A DNA stretch of 64,000 nucleotides from Alphaproteobacteria bacterium AO1-B (GTDB taxonomy: Bacteria; Pseudomonadota; Alphaproteobacteria; Rhizobiales; Stappiaceae): contig MLAX01000002.1 of NCBI GenBank assembly GCA_001890945.1, positions 1,134,381 through 1,198,380 on the forward strand. Direction: 5' to 3'. The position numbers and the translations under genes are program-made. Shown here piece after piece: positions 53,041 through 62,382 of this stretch. Each line of letters starts with the position of its first letter. The first letter of the stretch is position 1. Below the pieces are notes generated by a model. The model searched no databases. It saw nothing but the letters and a program-made list of their open reading frames with translations, and was not told the DNA's origin.

Positions 53041-53086
53041 CCGGATTGCCCGAGCCCACACTTGGGCAATCCGGTCTTTGTTCTTC
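53041..53086 (+). terminator. intrinsic terminator of the DUF2892 gene
   Basis: A perfect 11-bp stem (CCGGATTGCCC at 53041-53051 with GGGCAATCCGG at 53064-53074) is followed by TCTTTGTTCTTC, 61 bases past the stop. Confidence 0.85.
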
Positions 53087-53184
53087 AAAAACACGTATCC
53101 ATGTCTACCGGCCGCGGCATGCCGACTTCCAATCATGGGCCTCGGTCTGTGTACATCAGCAGGCCAACGCCGTTTAGCTTCCAA

Positions 53185-54222
53185 TCATTGCCAGCTTAAA
53201 ACCACTTTGCCCGCCTCGCCGGATTTCATCGCCGCAAAGCCTTTTTCAAAGTCATCGACACCAAACCGGTGGGTGATGACGTTGCGCACATCGAGGCCGT
53301 TCTGCAGCATCGCAATCATCTTGTACCAGGTTTCGAAGATCTCTCGGCCGTAGACGCCCTTGATCGTGATCGCCTTGAACACAATCCGCGACCAGTCGAC
53401 CGGTGATTTGCCAGGCGGAATGCCAAGCAGCGCGATCCGCCCGCCCATGACGAGGTTTTCAACCATTTGATCGAGCGCGATTTGATTGCCGGACATTTCC
53501 AGCCCGACGTCAAAACCTTCCTTCATGCCGAGCTTCTTCTCGATGCCCTTGAGATCTTCGCGCGCGACATTGACGGGTACGACATCTACAACGCGCGTTG
53601 CAAGATCAAGGCGGGCCTGGTTGACGTCCGTAATCACCACATTGCGGGCGCCGACATGGCGCGCGACGGCCGCGGCCATAATGCCAATTGGCCCTGCGCC
53701 GGTGATCAGCACGTCTTCACCAACCAGATCAAAACTCAAGGCCGTGTGGACTGCATTGCCGAGCGGATCGAGAATGGCGCCGATCTCGTCGTCAATCTCA
53801 TCGGGCAGCGGCACCACGTTGAACGCCGGCAACCGCAAGTATTCAGCAAATGCGCCTTGCTCGTTTACACCGATGCCCCGTGTCTCTGGGTCCAGATGAA
53901 ACTTGCCTGACCGGGATTGTCGAGAATGTTTGCCGATCAAATGCCCCTCCCCGGAACAGCGCTGCCCGACTTCAAGATCATCAACGTTGCGGCCGACTTC
54001 GACGATCTCACCTGCAAATTCGTGCCCGGTGATCATTGGTACGGGCACCGTTTTGGACGCCCAATCGTTCCAGTTCCAAATGTGGATGTCGGTGCCGCAG
54101 ATCCCGGTCTTGTTGATCTTGATAAGAACGTCGTCGGGACCGATTTCCGGAACCGGCGCGCGGGTCATCCAGAGCCCTTCCCGTGGCTCGGATTTTTCCA
54201 AAGCCTTCATCTGATTGCTCAT
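53185..54222 (-). CDS. tdh: L-threonine 3-dehydrogenase
   Basis: A 345-residue zinc alcohol-dehydrogenase family enzyme oxidising threonine to 2-amino-3-ketobutyrate with NAD+. Catalytic zinc ligands C42, H67 and E68 ([15 protein letters not shown]) and the NAD motif [14 protein letters not shown] are intact. The structural-zinc loop is changed: the four positions that are cysteines in E. coli Tdh (93, 96, 99, 107) read G97, S100, S103 and D111 here. The start overlaps the kbl stop by ATGA, so the two enzymes are translated together and the unstable intermediate can pass between them. Confidence 0.94.
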   Translation of the reverse strand: MSNQMKALEKSEPREGLWMTRAPVPEIGPDDVLIKINKTGICGTDIHIWNWNDWASKTVPVPMITGHEFAGEIVEVGRNVDDLEVGQRCSGEGHLIGKHSRQSRSGKFHLDPETRGIGVNEQGAFAEYLRLPAFNVVPLPDEIDDEIGAILDPLGNAVHTALSFDLVGEDVLITGAGPIGIMAAAVARHVGARNVVITDVNQARLDLATRVVDVVPVNVAREDLKGIEKKLGMKEGFDVGLEMSGNQIALDQMVENLVMGGRIALLGIPPGKSPVDWSRIVFKAITIKGVYGREIFETWYKMIAMLQNGLDVRNVITHRFGVDDFEKGFAAMKSGEAGKVVLSWQ

Positions 54223-55406
54223 GACAACACTCCTGTGGTCTTGCCGGCTTTCGCAAAAGCATCGAGCGCCCGGTCGAGATCTGCACGTGTCAGCGCCGCA
54301 TTCATCTGGGTGCGGATACGCGCCTGGCCGCGCGGGACAACCGGGAAGAAAAAGCCTGAGACATAGACCCCTTCCTCAAAAAGGTTTGCCGCCATTGCCT
54401 GGGCCAATTTGGCCTCTCCCAGCATCACCGGAATGATCGGGTGTTCGCCGGGCAACAGCGTAAAGCCCAGAGCTTCCAGCCCTGCCCGCCAATAGCGCGC
54501 GTTGTCAAACAGGTTTCTACGAAGCTCATCCCCTTCTTCCACCAGACGGATCGCCTCAAGGCCGCTCATGACAATGGACGGCGGCAGACTGTTTGAGAAA
54601 AGATAAGGCCTTGCCCGCTGACGCAACAGATCAATGACCGGCTGCGGTCCAGCGATATAACCGCCAATGCCGCCGCCCAGCGCCTTGCCGAGCGTTCCAG
54701 TCAAAATGTCGACATCCACGCCGAAATGTGCCGGAGTGCCTTCGCCTTTCGGTCCCATGAAGCCGGTGGCGTGGCAGTCATCGACCATCACGATCGCTTC
54801 ATATTGCTTGGCGAGCGCGGTGATCTCAGGCAGGTTGGCGAGATATCCATCCATGGAAAAGACGCCATCGGTCGCGATCATAATGTGACGGGCGCCAGCC
54901 TCGCGGGCTTCCCGGAGCTTTGCCTCCAGATCCGTCATATCGGAATTCTGATAGCGGTAGCGCTTGGCCTTGCAAAGCCGGATGCCGTCAATGATCGAGG
55001 CGTGATTGAGCGCATCCGATACAATCGCGTCTTCCGGGCTAAGAAGCGGCTCGAACAGGCCACCGTTTGCATCAAAACAAGCGGCAAACAAGATGGCATC
55101 GTCTTTAGCCAAAAACCTTGCCAGGCGCTGCTCCAGCTCGCGGTGAATGTCCTGTGTGCCGCAAATGAACCGCACCGAGGCCATGCCGAACCCCTTTGGA
55201 TCCATGGCATTTTTGGCGGCTTCGATCAGGGCCGGATGATCGGCCAACCCCAGATAGTTGTTGGCACACAGATTGATGACATCGCGCCCACCAACGGCGA
55301 TATGGCCGCCTTGCGGTGATGTGATCAACCGCTCGCGCTTGTAGAGCCCTTCTGCCTCGATTTCCTTCAAGGTAGTGGAAATGTTTTCCAAGAACGCCTG
55401 CGACAC
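54219..55406 (-). CDS. kbl: glycine C-acetyltransferase (2-amino-3-ketobutyrate CoA ligase)
   Basis: A 395-residue PLP enzyme splitting 2-amino-3-ketobutyrate with CoA into glycine and acetyl-Co[12 protein letters not shown] is the N-terminal signature, [16 protein letters not shown] holds cofactor contacts, and the Schiff-base Lys is in [10 protein letters not shown]. It is the first gene of the kbl-tdh operon. Three palindromic boxes upstream (55424-55477) probably control it. The glycine product feeds the tetrahydrofolate pathway, linking this operon to the one-carbon genes that begin at 56806. Confidence 0.95.
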   Translation of the reverse strand: MSQAFLENISTTLKEIEAEGLYKRERLITSPQGGHIAVGGRDVINLCANNYLGLADHPALIEAAKNAMDPKGFGMASVRFICGTQDIHRELEQRLARFLAKDDAILFAACFDANGGLFEPLLSPEDAIVSDALNHASIIDGIRLCKAKRYRYQNSDMTDLEAKLREAREAGARHIMIATDGVFSMDGYLANLPEITALAKQYEAIVMVDDCHATGFMGPKGEGTPAHFGVDVDILTGTLGKALGGGIGGYIAGPQPVIDLLRQRARPYLFSNSLPPSIVMSGLEAIRLVEEGDELRRNLFDNARYWRAGLEALGFTLLPGEHPIIPVMLGEAKLAQAMAANLFEEGVYVSGFFFPVVPRGQARIRTQMNAALTRADLDRALDAFAKAGKTTGVLS

Positions 55407-55423
55407 GACAACCTCCGATAATC

Positions 55424-55477
55424 TGGAATTTCATCCATAATAGCGGATTTTTTTGTCCTGTGAAAGTGGAATTTCCA
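55424..55477 (-). promoter_or_regulatory. three phased GGA-N-TCC palindromes in the kbl promoter
   Basis: TGGAATTTCATCCA (55424-55437), GGATTTTTTTGTCC (55445-55458) and TGGAATTTCCA (55467-55477) have centres at about 55430.5, 55451.5 and 55472. The centres are 21 bp apart, two helical turns, so the sites face the same side of the DNA. A similar site overlaps the start of the XRE-cupin gene. They are proposed operators for that regulator. Confidence 0.55.
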
Positions 55478-55642
55478 TTATCACGGAGAGGGCGGCAGTT
55501 TCACGGATGCAATAAGTCATCCAACAATAACACAACCCTGCGGGTTATATCAGACTTACGAATCTACTTTTGGTTGATATTCTGAGGCTGCACACTCGGC
55601 TCCCTGAGCCGCATACCCTTTGGATATAACCGGGAGGCAAAT

Positions 55643-55921
55643 ATGACAGCTTCTTTTGCATCAGCCCTTGTTGGCAGTGACGGAAACCTAACCTCTTCCC
55701 AGCACGTTGCCAGCTGCGATCACACCGGCACTGGCTCCTATATGGTGAATTATGAAACTGATTTTTCGGCCATGTCCGGAGCACAAGCAACTGTATGGGG
55801 TGACGGCCTCACTGTCGGCTTGAATATCTTTGCGGAAAACACCTGCCAGGTGAACATTCAAGACGCAAACGGCAACCCGAAGGATGCCGGCTTTTCGTTT
55901 TTTGTCCCGGGAACAACCTGA
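55643..55921 (+). CDS. small hypothetical protein (92 aa)
   Basis: I do not recognise a family. The product is a 92-residue, Ser/Thr/Gly/Asn-rich protein, probably beta-strand, with two cysteines (VASCDHTG and NTCQVNI) and no cleavable signal peptide or membrane helix. A strong GGGAGG lies 6 bases before the ATG and codon use looks normal, so it is probably expressed. It stands alone between kbl and the XRE-cupin gene, on the opposite strand to both. Composition recalls small secreted or phage-tail-like beta proteins, but that is only an impression. Confidence 0.6.
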   Translation: MTASFASALVGSDGNLTSSQHVASCDHTGTGSYMVNYETDFSAMSGAQATVWGDGLTVGLNIFAENTCQVNIQDANGNPKDAGFSFFVPGTT

Positions 55922-56043
55922 CGCCTCCCGGGACCTCGTGGCGCCCTGATCCCTCCCCTGATCAGGGGCCACACATTCTCAAATCTGGACAGCGACACAA
56001 AACCGACTGAGCAGCTGAAGCCTCGCACTCTTGATGACGACGA

Positions 56044-56604
56044 CTAGAAACGGACCACCATCAAAATAGCCCGAGCTGGCCCGTTGACCGCCTCAATCGT
56101 GTGCGCCACATCGGCGGCGTAACGCGCGGTATCGCCCTTTTCTATCATCCCTGTTGCAACGCCGGACATGACCTTCAACGTTCCCTCTTCGGCGATCAAT
56201 TGCTCCCGGGTTCCCCGCTCATGAGGTTTGCTCTCCAGCTTGCCGCCATTAGCAAATATGAGCTCATAGACTTCAAACCGGCCCGTGTCCTGAGGAGCGG
56301 ACAAGATCCGGATCTTGCATCCGTCTCCCGCGCGATCGAGCGCCGGGGTTTGGCTCACCTTCACAATTTCCACCCGATCCTCGACAGCCTCTTCTCCAAG
56401 CAGGCCGGCAAAGTCGACATTGAGCGCCCGGGTCAGATTGAGAAGTGTCGCAACCGTGGGATTGGATTCGCCCCGCTCAATCTGGCTGACCATCGAGCGC
56501 GACACACCGGAGAGCTTTTCAACCGCCTCAAGCGATAAGCCTTGTGCCCGGCGGGCCTTTTTCAACCGCTCCGGCAAACGGGAGAGAATATCTGAATCTG
56601 TCAT
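56044..56604 (-). CDS. XRE-family regulator with cupin sensor domain
   Basis: A 186-residue regulator. The Cro/C1 helix-turn-helix spans about 12-66 (LKKARRAQGLSLEAVEKLSG, VSRSMVSQIERGESNPTVAT). The C-terminal cupin (about 105-185) includes ELIFANGGKLESKPHERGTREQL and the turn GDTARYAADVAHTIEAV. This HTH-cupin design (SutR/PuuR-like) senses small metabolites. The ATG at 56604 starts just before the DNA-binding domain; its ribosome-binding site is weak and overlaps a GGA-N-TCC palindrome, suggesting autoregulation. It lies next to kbl-tdh, which has three similar palindromes. Confidence 0.85.
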   Translation of the reverse strand: MTDSDILSRLPERLKKARRAQGLSLEAVEKLSGVSRSMVSQIERGESNPTVATLLNLTRALNVDFAGLLGEEAVEDRVEIVKVSQTPALDRAGDGCKIRILSAPQDTGRFEVYELIFANGGKLESKPHERGTREQLIAEEGTLKVMSGVATGMIEKGDTARYAADVAHTIEAVNGPARAILMVVRF

Positions 56605-56607
56605 GGC

Positions 56608-56620
56608 GGAATTAAAATCC
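56608..56620 (-). promoter_or_regulatory. GGA-N-TCC palindrome at the XRE-cupin gene start
   Basis: GGAATTAAAATCC, extended outward to GCGGA/TCCGC (56606-56622), lies immediately upstream of the start codon and matches the boxes before kbl. Binding here would block initiation, giving negative autoregulation. Confidence 0.5.
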
Positions 56621-56805
56621 GCTTGGCTAGAAAATGCAATTCTGAACCAGTGCCATTCCGCAATTATCGAAGCGGAAACGCCATCGTCGCATCCCAAACT
56701 TAGTAGGTCGCATTCAGAACATCTGTTGCACCGCCCTCTCTTCTAGCGTGCGGCAAAGACAACGCCCGGCTTTTTCCGGGAAACAAAACATGTCGAGGAA
56801 ACAGC

Positions 56806-58476
56806 ATGGCCAGTGATATCGAGATTGCACGCGCAGCCAAAATGAAACCGATCCAGGAGATCGGCGACCGGTTGAACATTCCGGAAGAATCGCTGCTGCC
56901 TTATGGCCGCACCAAAGCGAAGATCTCCGCAGACTTCATCGAAGGGCTGAACGGCAAGGAAAACGGCAAGCTGATCCTGGTCACCGCAATCAACCCAACA
57001 CCGGCCGGCGAAGGCAAAACCACAACGACTGTCGGCCTCGGTGATGGTCTCAACCGGATCGGCAAGAACGCCATGATCTGTCTGCGCGAGCCGTCCCTCG
57101 GCCCGTGTTTCGGTATGAAAGGTGGTGCAGCAGGCGGCGGCTATGCGCAGGTGGTGCCGATGGAGGACATCAACCTCCACTTCACCGGTGATTTCCATGC
57201 GATCACGTCAGCGCACAACCTTCTGGCCGCCCTTATCGAAAACCACATCTACTGGGGCAATGAGCTCGGCATCGACCAGCGCCGGGTGGTTTGGCGCCGG
57301 GTGTTGGACATGAACGATCGGGCGCTCCGCGAAATCGTCTGTTCACTCGGCGGTGTTGCCAACGGTTTCCCGCGTGAAGGCGGCTTCGACATTACCGTTG
57401 CCTCCGAGATCATGGCGATTCTCTGCCTGGCGACCGATCTGGAAGATCTGCAAAAGCGCCTGGGCGACATCATCGTTGCCTACCGCCGCGACCGCACCGC
57501 GATCACCGCGCGCGAGTTGGAAGCCGACGGCGCTATGACTGTTCTCCTCAAAGAGGCCATCCAGCCAAACCTCGTGCAGACCCTGGAAAACAATCCAGCC
57601 TTCATTCACGGAGGCCCGTTTGCCAACATTGCCCACGGCTGTAACTCCGTCATGGCGACCCAAACGGCTCTGAAACTTGCCGACTATGTCGTGACCGAAG
57701 CAGGTTTTGGCGCGGACCTTGGCGCCGAGAAATTCTTCGACATCAAATGCCGCAAGGCCGGGCTCTCACCGGATGCGGTTGTGATTGTCGCGACCGTGCG
57801 TGCGCTGAAAATGAATGGCGGCGTTGCCAAGGAAGACCTTGGTGCGGAAAACATCGAAGCCGTCCAGAAGGGCTGCGCCAACCTCGGCCGTCACATCGAA
57901 AACATCAAGCAATTCGGCGTCCCGGCCGTCGTCGCGATCAACCACTTCACCGCAGACACGGACGCTGAGGTCCAGGAGATCAAAAACTTCTGTGCGGATC
58001 TCGGTGTTGATGCCGTTCTGGCGTCCCACTGGGCCAAGGGCTCGGAAGGCACAGCGGAACTTGCCGAAAAAGTCGCAGCGCTTGCTGAAAGCGGTGCAGC
58101 TCAGTTCGCTCCGCTTTACGAAGACGACATGCCGCTCTTTGAAAAGATCGAGACGATTGCAAAGCGCATCTACCGCGCCGACGAAGTCCTGGCCGACAAG
58201 TCCATCCGGGATCAGCTCCGCCGCTGGGAAGCCGACGGCTTCGGCAACCTGCCGGTGTGCATGGCCAAGACCCAGTATTCCTTCTCCACCGACCCGAATC
58301 TGCGTGGTGCGCCGACCGGCCATGGAGTGCCGATCCGCGAAGTCCGCCTGTCCGCCGGCGCCGGCTTCATCGTTGCTATCTGCGGGGAAATCATGACCAT
58401 GCCGGGTCTGCCCCGCGTGCCGTCTGCAAATCATATCAAGCTGAACGACGAAGGCTTGATCGAAGGTCTGTTCTGA
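56806..58476 (+). CDS. fhs: formate--tetrahydrofolate ligase
   Basis: A 556-residue enzyme making 10-formyl-tetrahydrofolate from formate, ATP and tetrahydrofolate; length and sequence are typical. The ATP loop is [11 protein letters not shown] (about 65-75), followed by [20 protein letters not shown] and the folate-binding region. The C-terminal half contains [17 protein letters not shown] and [11 protein letters not shown] terminator follows, so it forms its own unit, but its position just before the corrinoid/folate genes places it in the same one-carbon pathway. In that setting it may run in reverse, releasing formate and ATP from methyl groups oxidised on folate. Confidence 0.96.
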   Translation: MASDIEIARAAKMKPIQEIGDRLNIPEESLLPYGRTKAKISADFIEGLNGKENGKLILVTAINPTPAGEGKTTTTVGLGDGLNRIGKNAMICLREPSLGPCFGMKGGAAGGGYAQVVPMEDINLHFTGDFHAITSAHNLLAALIENHIYWGNELGIDQRRVVWRRVLDMNDRALREIVCSLGGVANGFPREGGFDITVASEIMAILCLATDLEDLQKRLGDIIVAYRRDRTAITARELEADGAMTVLLKEAIQPNLVQTLENNPAFIHGGPFANIAHGCNSVMATQTALKLADYVVTEAGFGADLGAEKFFDIKCRKAGLSPDAVVIVATVRALKMNGGVAKEDLGAENIEAVQKGCANLGRHIENIKQFGVPAVVAINHFTADTDAEVQEIKNFCADLGVDAVLASHWAKGSEGTAELAEKVAALAESGAAQFAPLYEDDMPLFEKIETIAKRIYRADEVLADKSIRDQLRRWEADGFGNLPVCMAKTQYSFSTDPNLRGAPTGHGVPIREVRLSAGAGFIVAICGEIMTMPGLPRVPSANHIKLNDEGLIEGLF

Positions 58477-58505
58477 TCTGTCCGGACCAGAACGGAAAAC
58501 TTGAG

Positions 58506-58536
58506 GCGGATCCGAGTGATCCGCTTTTTTCTTTTC
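58506..58536 (+). terminator. intrinsic terminator of fhs
   Basis: A perfect 7-bp stem (GCGGATC/GATCCGC) with loop CGAGT is followed by TTTTTTCTTTTC, 29 bases past the stop. Confidence 0.94.
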
Positions 58537-58686
58537 AAGTCATGGCAGTGCACCAATTCGCACCTTAAGAAGCCCTCTGTCGCGAAAGCGACTAGCCGTG
58601 TCGCATTGATGATATCGGGCAATTCCCCTTAAGGCATAAGGTTTTCCAACGTTTACCGGCCACGATAGCCTTTTTGGAGCTGCCCA

Positions 58687-59391
58687 ATGTCTGACGAAGA
58701 CGACATCGACCTGTCGGCCCTGTCTGACGATGAACTCGTCGAGCAGATGCATGATGATCTTTATGATGGTCTGCAGGAAGAAATCCAGGAAGCGGTGAAC
58801 ATCCTCCTGGAACGCGGCTGGGCACCTTACGACATCCTGACCAAAGCCCTTGTTGAAGGCATGCGGATCGTCGGCGTCGATTTCCGCGATGGCATCTTGT
58901 TCGTGCCGGAAGTGCTCTTGTCTGCGAACGCCATGAAATCTGGTATGAGCATCCTGCGTCCGCTGCTCGCGGAAACGGGAGCTCCAAAAGTCGGCAAGAT
59001 GGTTATCGGCACCGTCAAAGGCGACATTCACGACATCGGCAAAAACCTTGTCTCCATGATGATGGAAGGCGCAGGTTTTGAAGTGATCGACATCGGCATC
59101 AACAACCCGGTCGAAAACTATCTGGCAGCTCTTGAAGAGCATCAGCCGGACATCCTCGGCATGTCTGCCCTTTTGACCACCACTATGCCTTACATGAAGG
59201 TCGTCATCGACGAGATGAAGGAAAAGGGCCTGCGGGACGACTACATCGTTCTTGTAGGCGGTGCGCCGCTCAACGAGGAGTTCGGGCAAGCCGTTGGTGC
59301 GGACGGTTACTGCCGCGATGCAGCTGTAGCTGTTGAAATGGCAAAAGACCTGATTGCCCGGCGTCATAACCAGCTCGCCAACCGGGGCTGA
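58687..59391 (+). CDS. corrinoid (B12-binding) methyl-carrier protein, MtbC/MtgC-type
   Basis: A 234-residue corrinoid protein. An N-terminal helical cap (about 15-100, ending KSGMSILRPLL) is followed by a Rossmann B12 domain whose DxHxxG motif is D113-x-H115-xx-G118; H115 should be the lower cobalt ligand. SALLTTTMPYMK and VGGAPLNEEFG complete the family signature. Such proteins carry a methyl group from a substrate-specific methyltransferase to tetrahydrofolate. It starts a plus-strand gene run that includes the matching methyl-H4folate methyltransferase and a corrinoid reactivase, so its role as methyl carrier is well supported; the methyl donor is not known. Confidence 0.9.
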   Translation: MSDEDDIDLSALSDDELVEQMHDDLYDGLQEEIQEAVNILLERGWAPYDILTKALVEGMRIVGVDFRDGILFVPEVLLSANAMKSGMSILRPLLAETGAPKVGKMVIGTVKGDIHDIGKNLVSMMMEGAGFEVIDIGINNPVENYLAALEEHQPDILGMSALLTTTMPYMKVVIDEMKEKGLRDDYIVLVGGAPLNEEFGQAVGADGYCRDAAVAVEMAKDLIARRHNQLANRG

Positions 59392-59397
59392 CGGATT

Positions 59398-60075
59398 ATG
59401 TTTGAGGAGGCTCCCGACATGCAGGCGGGTGAGCCTCTTTTCCCGATCGGAACTCAAGAGGACGCGAACGACAAGATCGGCCGCGTCCTTGTCGTTGCTT
59501 GCGGAGCATTGGCGCGTGAGATCATCGCAATCCGCGATCTCAATCAGCTGGATCACATTGATCTGACTTGTCTCCCGGCACAGCTGCACAACACACCGGA
59601 AAAGATCCCCGACGAAGTCCGGCGGGTCATTCTCCAGAACCGCGATATTTATTCCGACATTCTGGTTGCTTATGGCGATTGCGGCACTGGCGGTCTTCTC
59701 GACAAGGTTCTGGAAGAAACCGGAACCCGCCGGATAGAAGGCGCGCATTGTTATGCGTTCTTTGCCGGATTGGAGACATTCGACCAATTTGAGGAAGACC
59801 AGCTCGGCAGCTTTTATCTGACCGACTTCCTCGCCCGGCACTTTCAGACAATGGTGATCGAACCCCTTGGCCTCGATTGGCACCCTCATCTGCGCGACAT
59901 GTACTTTGCCCACTACACGCGGGTTCTCTACCTGGCGCAGACAGATGATCCGACCCTTGAAGAGGCCGCAAGACGGGCAGCGGAACGTCTTCAGCTTCCA
60001 CTTGAAATTGAACGCACCGGCTATGGCTTGCTGGCACCTTTCCTGACGAAAGAACCTGCGATGCCTTCGCGCTGA
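59398..60075 (+). CDS. DUF1638 protein
   Basis: A 225-residue protein of the DUF1638 family. Recognisable segments are LVVACGALAREI, LTCLPAQLHNTPEKIP and LVAYGDCGTGGLLDKVL, followed by a Cys-containing AHCYAFFAGLE. It contains several conserved Cys/His residues (CGALA, TCLPA, GDCGTGG, HCY) that could hold a metal or corrinoid-related cofactor. The family regularly sits next to corrinoid methyltransferase genes in bacteria and archaea but has no known activity. It begins 6 bases after the corrinoid gene and is certainly co-transcribed. Confidence 0.87.
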   Translation: MFEEAPDMQAGEPLFPIGTQEDANDKIGRVLVVACGALAREIIAIRDLNQLDHIDLTCLPAQLHNTPEKIPDEVRRVILQNRDIYSDILVAYGDCGTGGLLDKVLEETGTRRIEGAHCYAFFAGLETFDQFEEDQLGSFYLTDFLARHFQTMVIEPLGLDWHPHLRDMYFAHYTRVLYLAQTDDPTLEEAARRAAERLQLPLEIERTGYGLLAPFLTKEPAMPSR

Positions 60076-60178
60076 CATGCGGCACTGCACGGGTCGGTTT
60101 TTTACCGTGCAATGCCGCTATCAAGCGGCTTGGATTGAGAGCTTTCCGGCAATCATGCTCGAAAGAGGACGACGTGAA

Positions 60179-60481
60179 ATGGCGCAAAAGACAATCGTTT
60201 ACTGGCGGGACATCCCGGCACAGATCCTGGTGAAAAAGGGCCGCAAGTCCGCCCGCCGGGAGCTGCCGGCTGTCTTCATGGAAACGATCGATGCCTGCGC
60301 GATGCGTGTCGGCGCCAAAGACAGTGATGCCTATATGGCCGAATGGCGCCGGGCAGAGCCTGTCGATGTTTCCGACGACCTTGAACAGGAAGCTGACACC
60401 GCGCTTAAAGCGCTTGTTGCCGATTACCCGAAACACCGCCTGATGGACCTGATGGCGAATGGAGGCCTGGAAAATGACTGA
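60179..60481 (+). CDS. small PF13769-like ('virulence factor') protein
   Basis: A 100-residue soluble protein starting at an ATG with AGAGGA about 9 bases upstream. TIVYWRDIPAQILVKKG and ELPAVFMETIDACAMRVG match the small family labelled virulence factor, a name with no mechanistic basis here. Its stop overlaps the start of the MetF-like gene by 8 bases, indicating translational coupling. The context predicts a role with the methylenetetrahydrofolate reductase or corrinoid protein. No catalytic motif is visible. Confidence 0.78.
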   Translation: MAQKTIVYWRDIPAQILVKKGRKSARRELPAVFMETIDACAMRVGAKDSDAYMAEWRRAEPVDVSDDLEQEADTALKALVADYPKHRLMDLMANGGLEND

Positions 60482-61367
60482 TAGCAGCCTTTTGGCAAAT
60501 GGCCGCCTGCCCGCCTCGACCGAAATGTCGCCCAAACAGGTGGTCGAAAAGACAGAGCTTCTGGCAGCGATCCCGGCTGGCAGCCAGGTCTATGTCACCG
60601 ATCTTGGCAATGCTCCGGAAGACACGATCGTCGCCGCAGCCAAGACCCTGACCGACAAGGGCCTGACCGCCGTGCCGCATATGGCCGCGCGTCGCTATGC
60701 GAGCGTTACCGACTTCGAGCGCCGCATCACCCGCCTGACACAGGAAGCCGGTGTCAAGGAAGTGCTCGCAATTGCCGGTGAAGCCGACAAGGCTGGCCCT
60801 CTTACCTCATCCGTCGCCCTTCTCGAAACGGGCCTTTTCGACAAGCTGGGCATTCAAAAGATTGCCGTTGCCGGTCACCCGGAAGGCGCACCGGACATCA
60901 AGTCGGACGTCATCAAATCGTTCTTGATGCGCAAGCATGAGCTTGCCGCAGACAGCGATGCGGAGTTCCGGATTGTCACGCAGTTCGGCTTCGATCCGCA
61001 TCAGGTCAGTGTCTGGCTCGACGAGATCCGCAGCTGGGGCAACCAGTTCCCGGTTCATATCGGCGTTGCAGGTCCAGCCAAGATGACCACGCTTTTGAAG
61101 TTTGCGGCCTTCGCAGGTGTCGAAAACTCGCTGAACTTTCTTAAAAAACGCGGCGGCGCGGTTGTCTCCATGCTTGCAGGCTACGACCCGAACACCATGG
61201 TCGAGCCGCTGGAAGCCCGCGTCACCAGCCAGCCTGACAGCCAGCTCGCCCAAATCCACGTTTACCCATTCGGCGGTGTCGCCAAAACAGCTGAGTGGCT
61301 CACCAGCCGCGGGAGCTGGTCCTTTCAAACTTCGTCAACATCTCTGACCGCCAACGAGAGCGCATAA
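60474..61367 (+). CDS. MetF-like methylenetetrahydrofolate reductase
   Basis: A 297-residue TIM-barrel flavoprotein of the MetF family. VYVTDLGNAPEDTIVAAAK, VPHMAARRY (substrate-binding, comparable to the PHL/H-x-A region of MetF), EVLAIAGEADKAG, VAGHPEGAPD and TQFGFDPHQV identify the family. It interconverts 5,10-methylene- and 5-methyl-tetrahydrofolate; with the corrinoid genes it probably oxidises methyl-H4folate. The start at 60474 has GGAGG 8 bases upstream and overlaps the previous gene. The next gene begins immediately after its stop codon. It differs enough from biosynthetic MetF that a separate housekeeping copy likely exists. Confidence 0.88.
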   Translation: MTDSSLLANGRLPASTEMSPKQVVEKTELLAAIPAGSQVYVTDLGNAPEDTIVAAAKTLTDKGLTAVPHMAARRYASVTDFERRITRLTQEAGVKEVLAIAGEADKAGPLTSSVALLETGLFDKLGIQKIAVAGHPEGAPDIKSDVIKSFLMRKHELAADSDAEFRIVTQFGFDPHQVSVWLDEIRSWGNQFPVHIGVAGPAKMTTLLKFAAFAGVENSLNFLKKRGGAVVSMLAGYDPNTMVEPLEARVTSQPDSQLAQIHVYPFGGVAKTAEWLTSRGSWSFQTSSTSLTANESA

Positions 61368-62321
61368 ATGACCAGAACAATTGTCGCCTCCGCCACCAAG
61401 GAAGTCGTGATCGGCTTTGACCAGCCGTTTTGCGTGATTGGAGAGCGCATCAACCCGACCGGCCGCAAGAAGCTGGCTGCTGAAATGGTTGAAGGTAATT
61501 TCGAGACCGTGAAAGCTGACGTTTTGGCCCAGGCCGCAGCTGGCGCCACCATGCTCGACGTCAATGCCGGCGTTACCGCGGTGAACCCGAACGAGACCGA
61601 ACCGCCGCTTCTAGTCAAAACCCTCGAAATCGTTCAGGAGTTGAGCGATCTCCCGATCTCGATCGATTCCTCTGTCACCGAGGCGATCAAGGCAGGCCTG
61701 GAAGTCACCAAAGGCCGCCCGCTGGTCAACTCCGTAACCGGTGAAGAGGAAAAGCTGGAAGCGATCCTGCCGCTCATCAAAAAATATGACGTTCCGGTAG
61801 TTGCGATCTCCAACGATGAAACCGGTATCTCCGAAGACCCGGACGTGCGCTTCGAGGTCGCCAAGAAAATCGTTGAGCGTGCGGCGGACTTCGGCATTCC
61901 CGCGCACGATATCGTTGTCGACCCGCTCGTCATGCCGATCGGTGCCATGGGCACGGCCGGGCAGCAAGTGTTTGCGCTGCTGCGGCGCCTCCGTGAAGAG
62001 CTGAAGGTCAACACCACCTGCGGCCTTTCCAACATCTCCTTCGGACTGCCGCACCGCCACGGCATAAACGCCGGCTTTATTCCGATGGTCATCGGCGCTG
62101 GCATGACGTCCGCGATCATGAACCCGTGCCGCCCACAGGAAATGGAAGCGGTCCGCGCTGCCAACGTCCTGAACGGCACCGATCCGAACTGTCAGGAATG
62201 GATCATGACCTACCGCGACCACAAGCCGGCGGCGGCCGGTGCGGCGACGGCTGCACCAACAGAGACGGCAGCTTCCGGCGGACGCCGCCGTGGGGGCCGC
62301 GCTGCCCGGCGGGCCGGCTGA
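61368..62321 (+). CDS. methyltetrahydrofolate:corrinoid methyltransferase (MtgA/AcsE type)
   Basis: A 317-residue pterin-binding TIM barrel. VIGERINPTGRKKLAAEM is the N-terminal pterin signature, LDVNAGVTAVNPNE and ISIDSSVTEAIKAGL hold the folate-binding Asp/Asn residues, and NSVTGEEEKLE follows. It transfers the methyl group between the corrinoid protein and tetrahydrofolate. The C-terminal ~35 residues are Ala- then Gly/Arg-rich (GGRRRGGRAARRAG), an unusual basic tail. It starts directly after the MetF-like stop codon (61367/61368). Confidence 0.91.
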   Translation: MTRTIVASATKEVVIGFDQPFCVIGERINPTGRKKLAAEMVEGNFETVKADVLAQAAAGATMLDVNAGVTAVNPNETEPPLLVKTLEIVQELSDLPISIDSSVTEAIKAGLEVTKGRPLVNSVTGEEEKLEAILPLIKKYDVPVVAISNDETGISEDPDVRFEVAKKIVERAADFGIPAHDIVVDPLVMPIGAMGTAGQQVFALLRRLREELKVNTTCGLSNISFGLPHRHGINAGFIPMVIGAGMTSAIMNPCRPQEMEAVRAANVLNGTDPNCQEWIMTYRDHKPAAAGAATAAPTETAASGGRRRGGRAARRAG

Positions 62322-62350
62322 TTGCCAGACTGGCTCGGCCGCACAATTCA

Positions 62351-62382
62351 AGACCCGGGCGGCTTGCCGATCCCGGGTCTTG
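62351..62382 (+). repeat. long hairpin between the corrinoid methyltransferase and ASKHA genes
   Basis: A perfect 10-bp stem (AAGACCCGGG/CCCGGGTCTT) encloses an inner CGGC/GCCG stem. No T-run follows, so it is more likely a processing or stabilising element than a full terminator. Confidence 0.6.

Noticed and set aside
58540..60090. 516-codon open frame on the minus strand
   Set aside because: It opposes the corrinoid and DUF1638 genes, which have clear motifs and ribosome-binding sites, and it crosses the intergenic region without a start signal.
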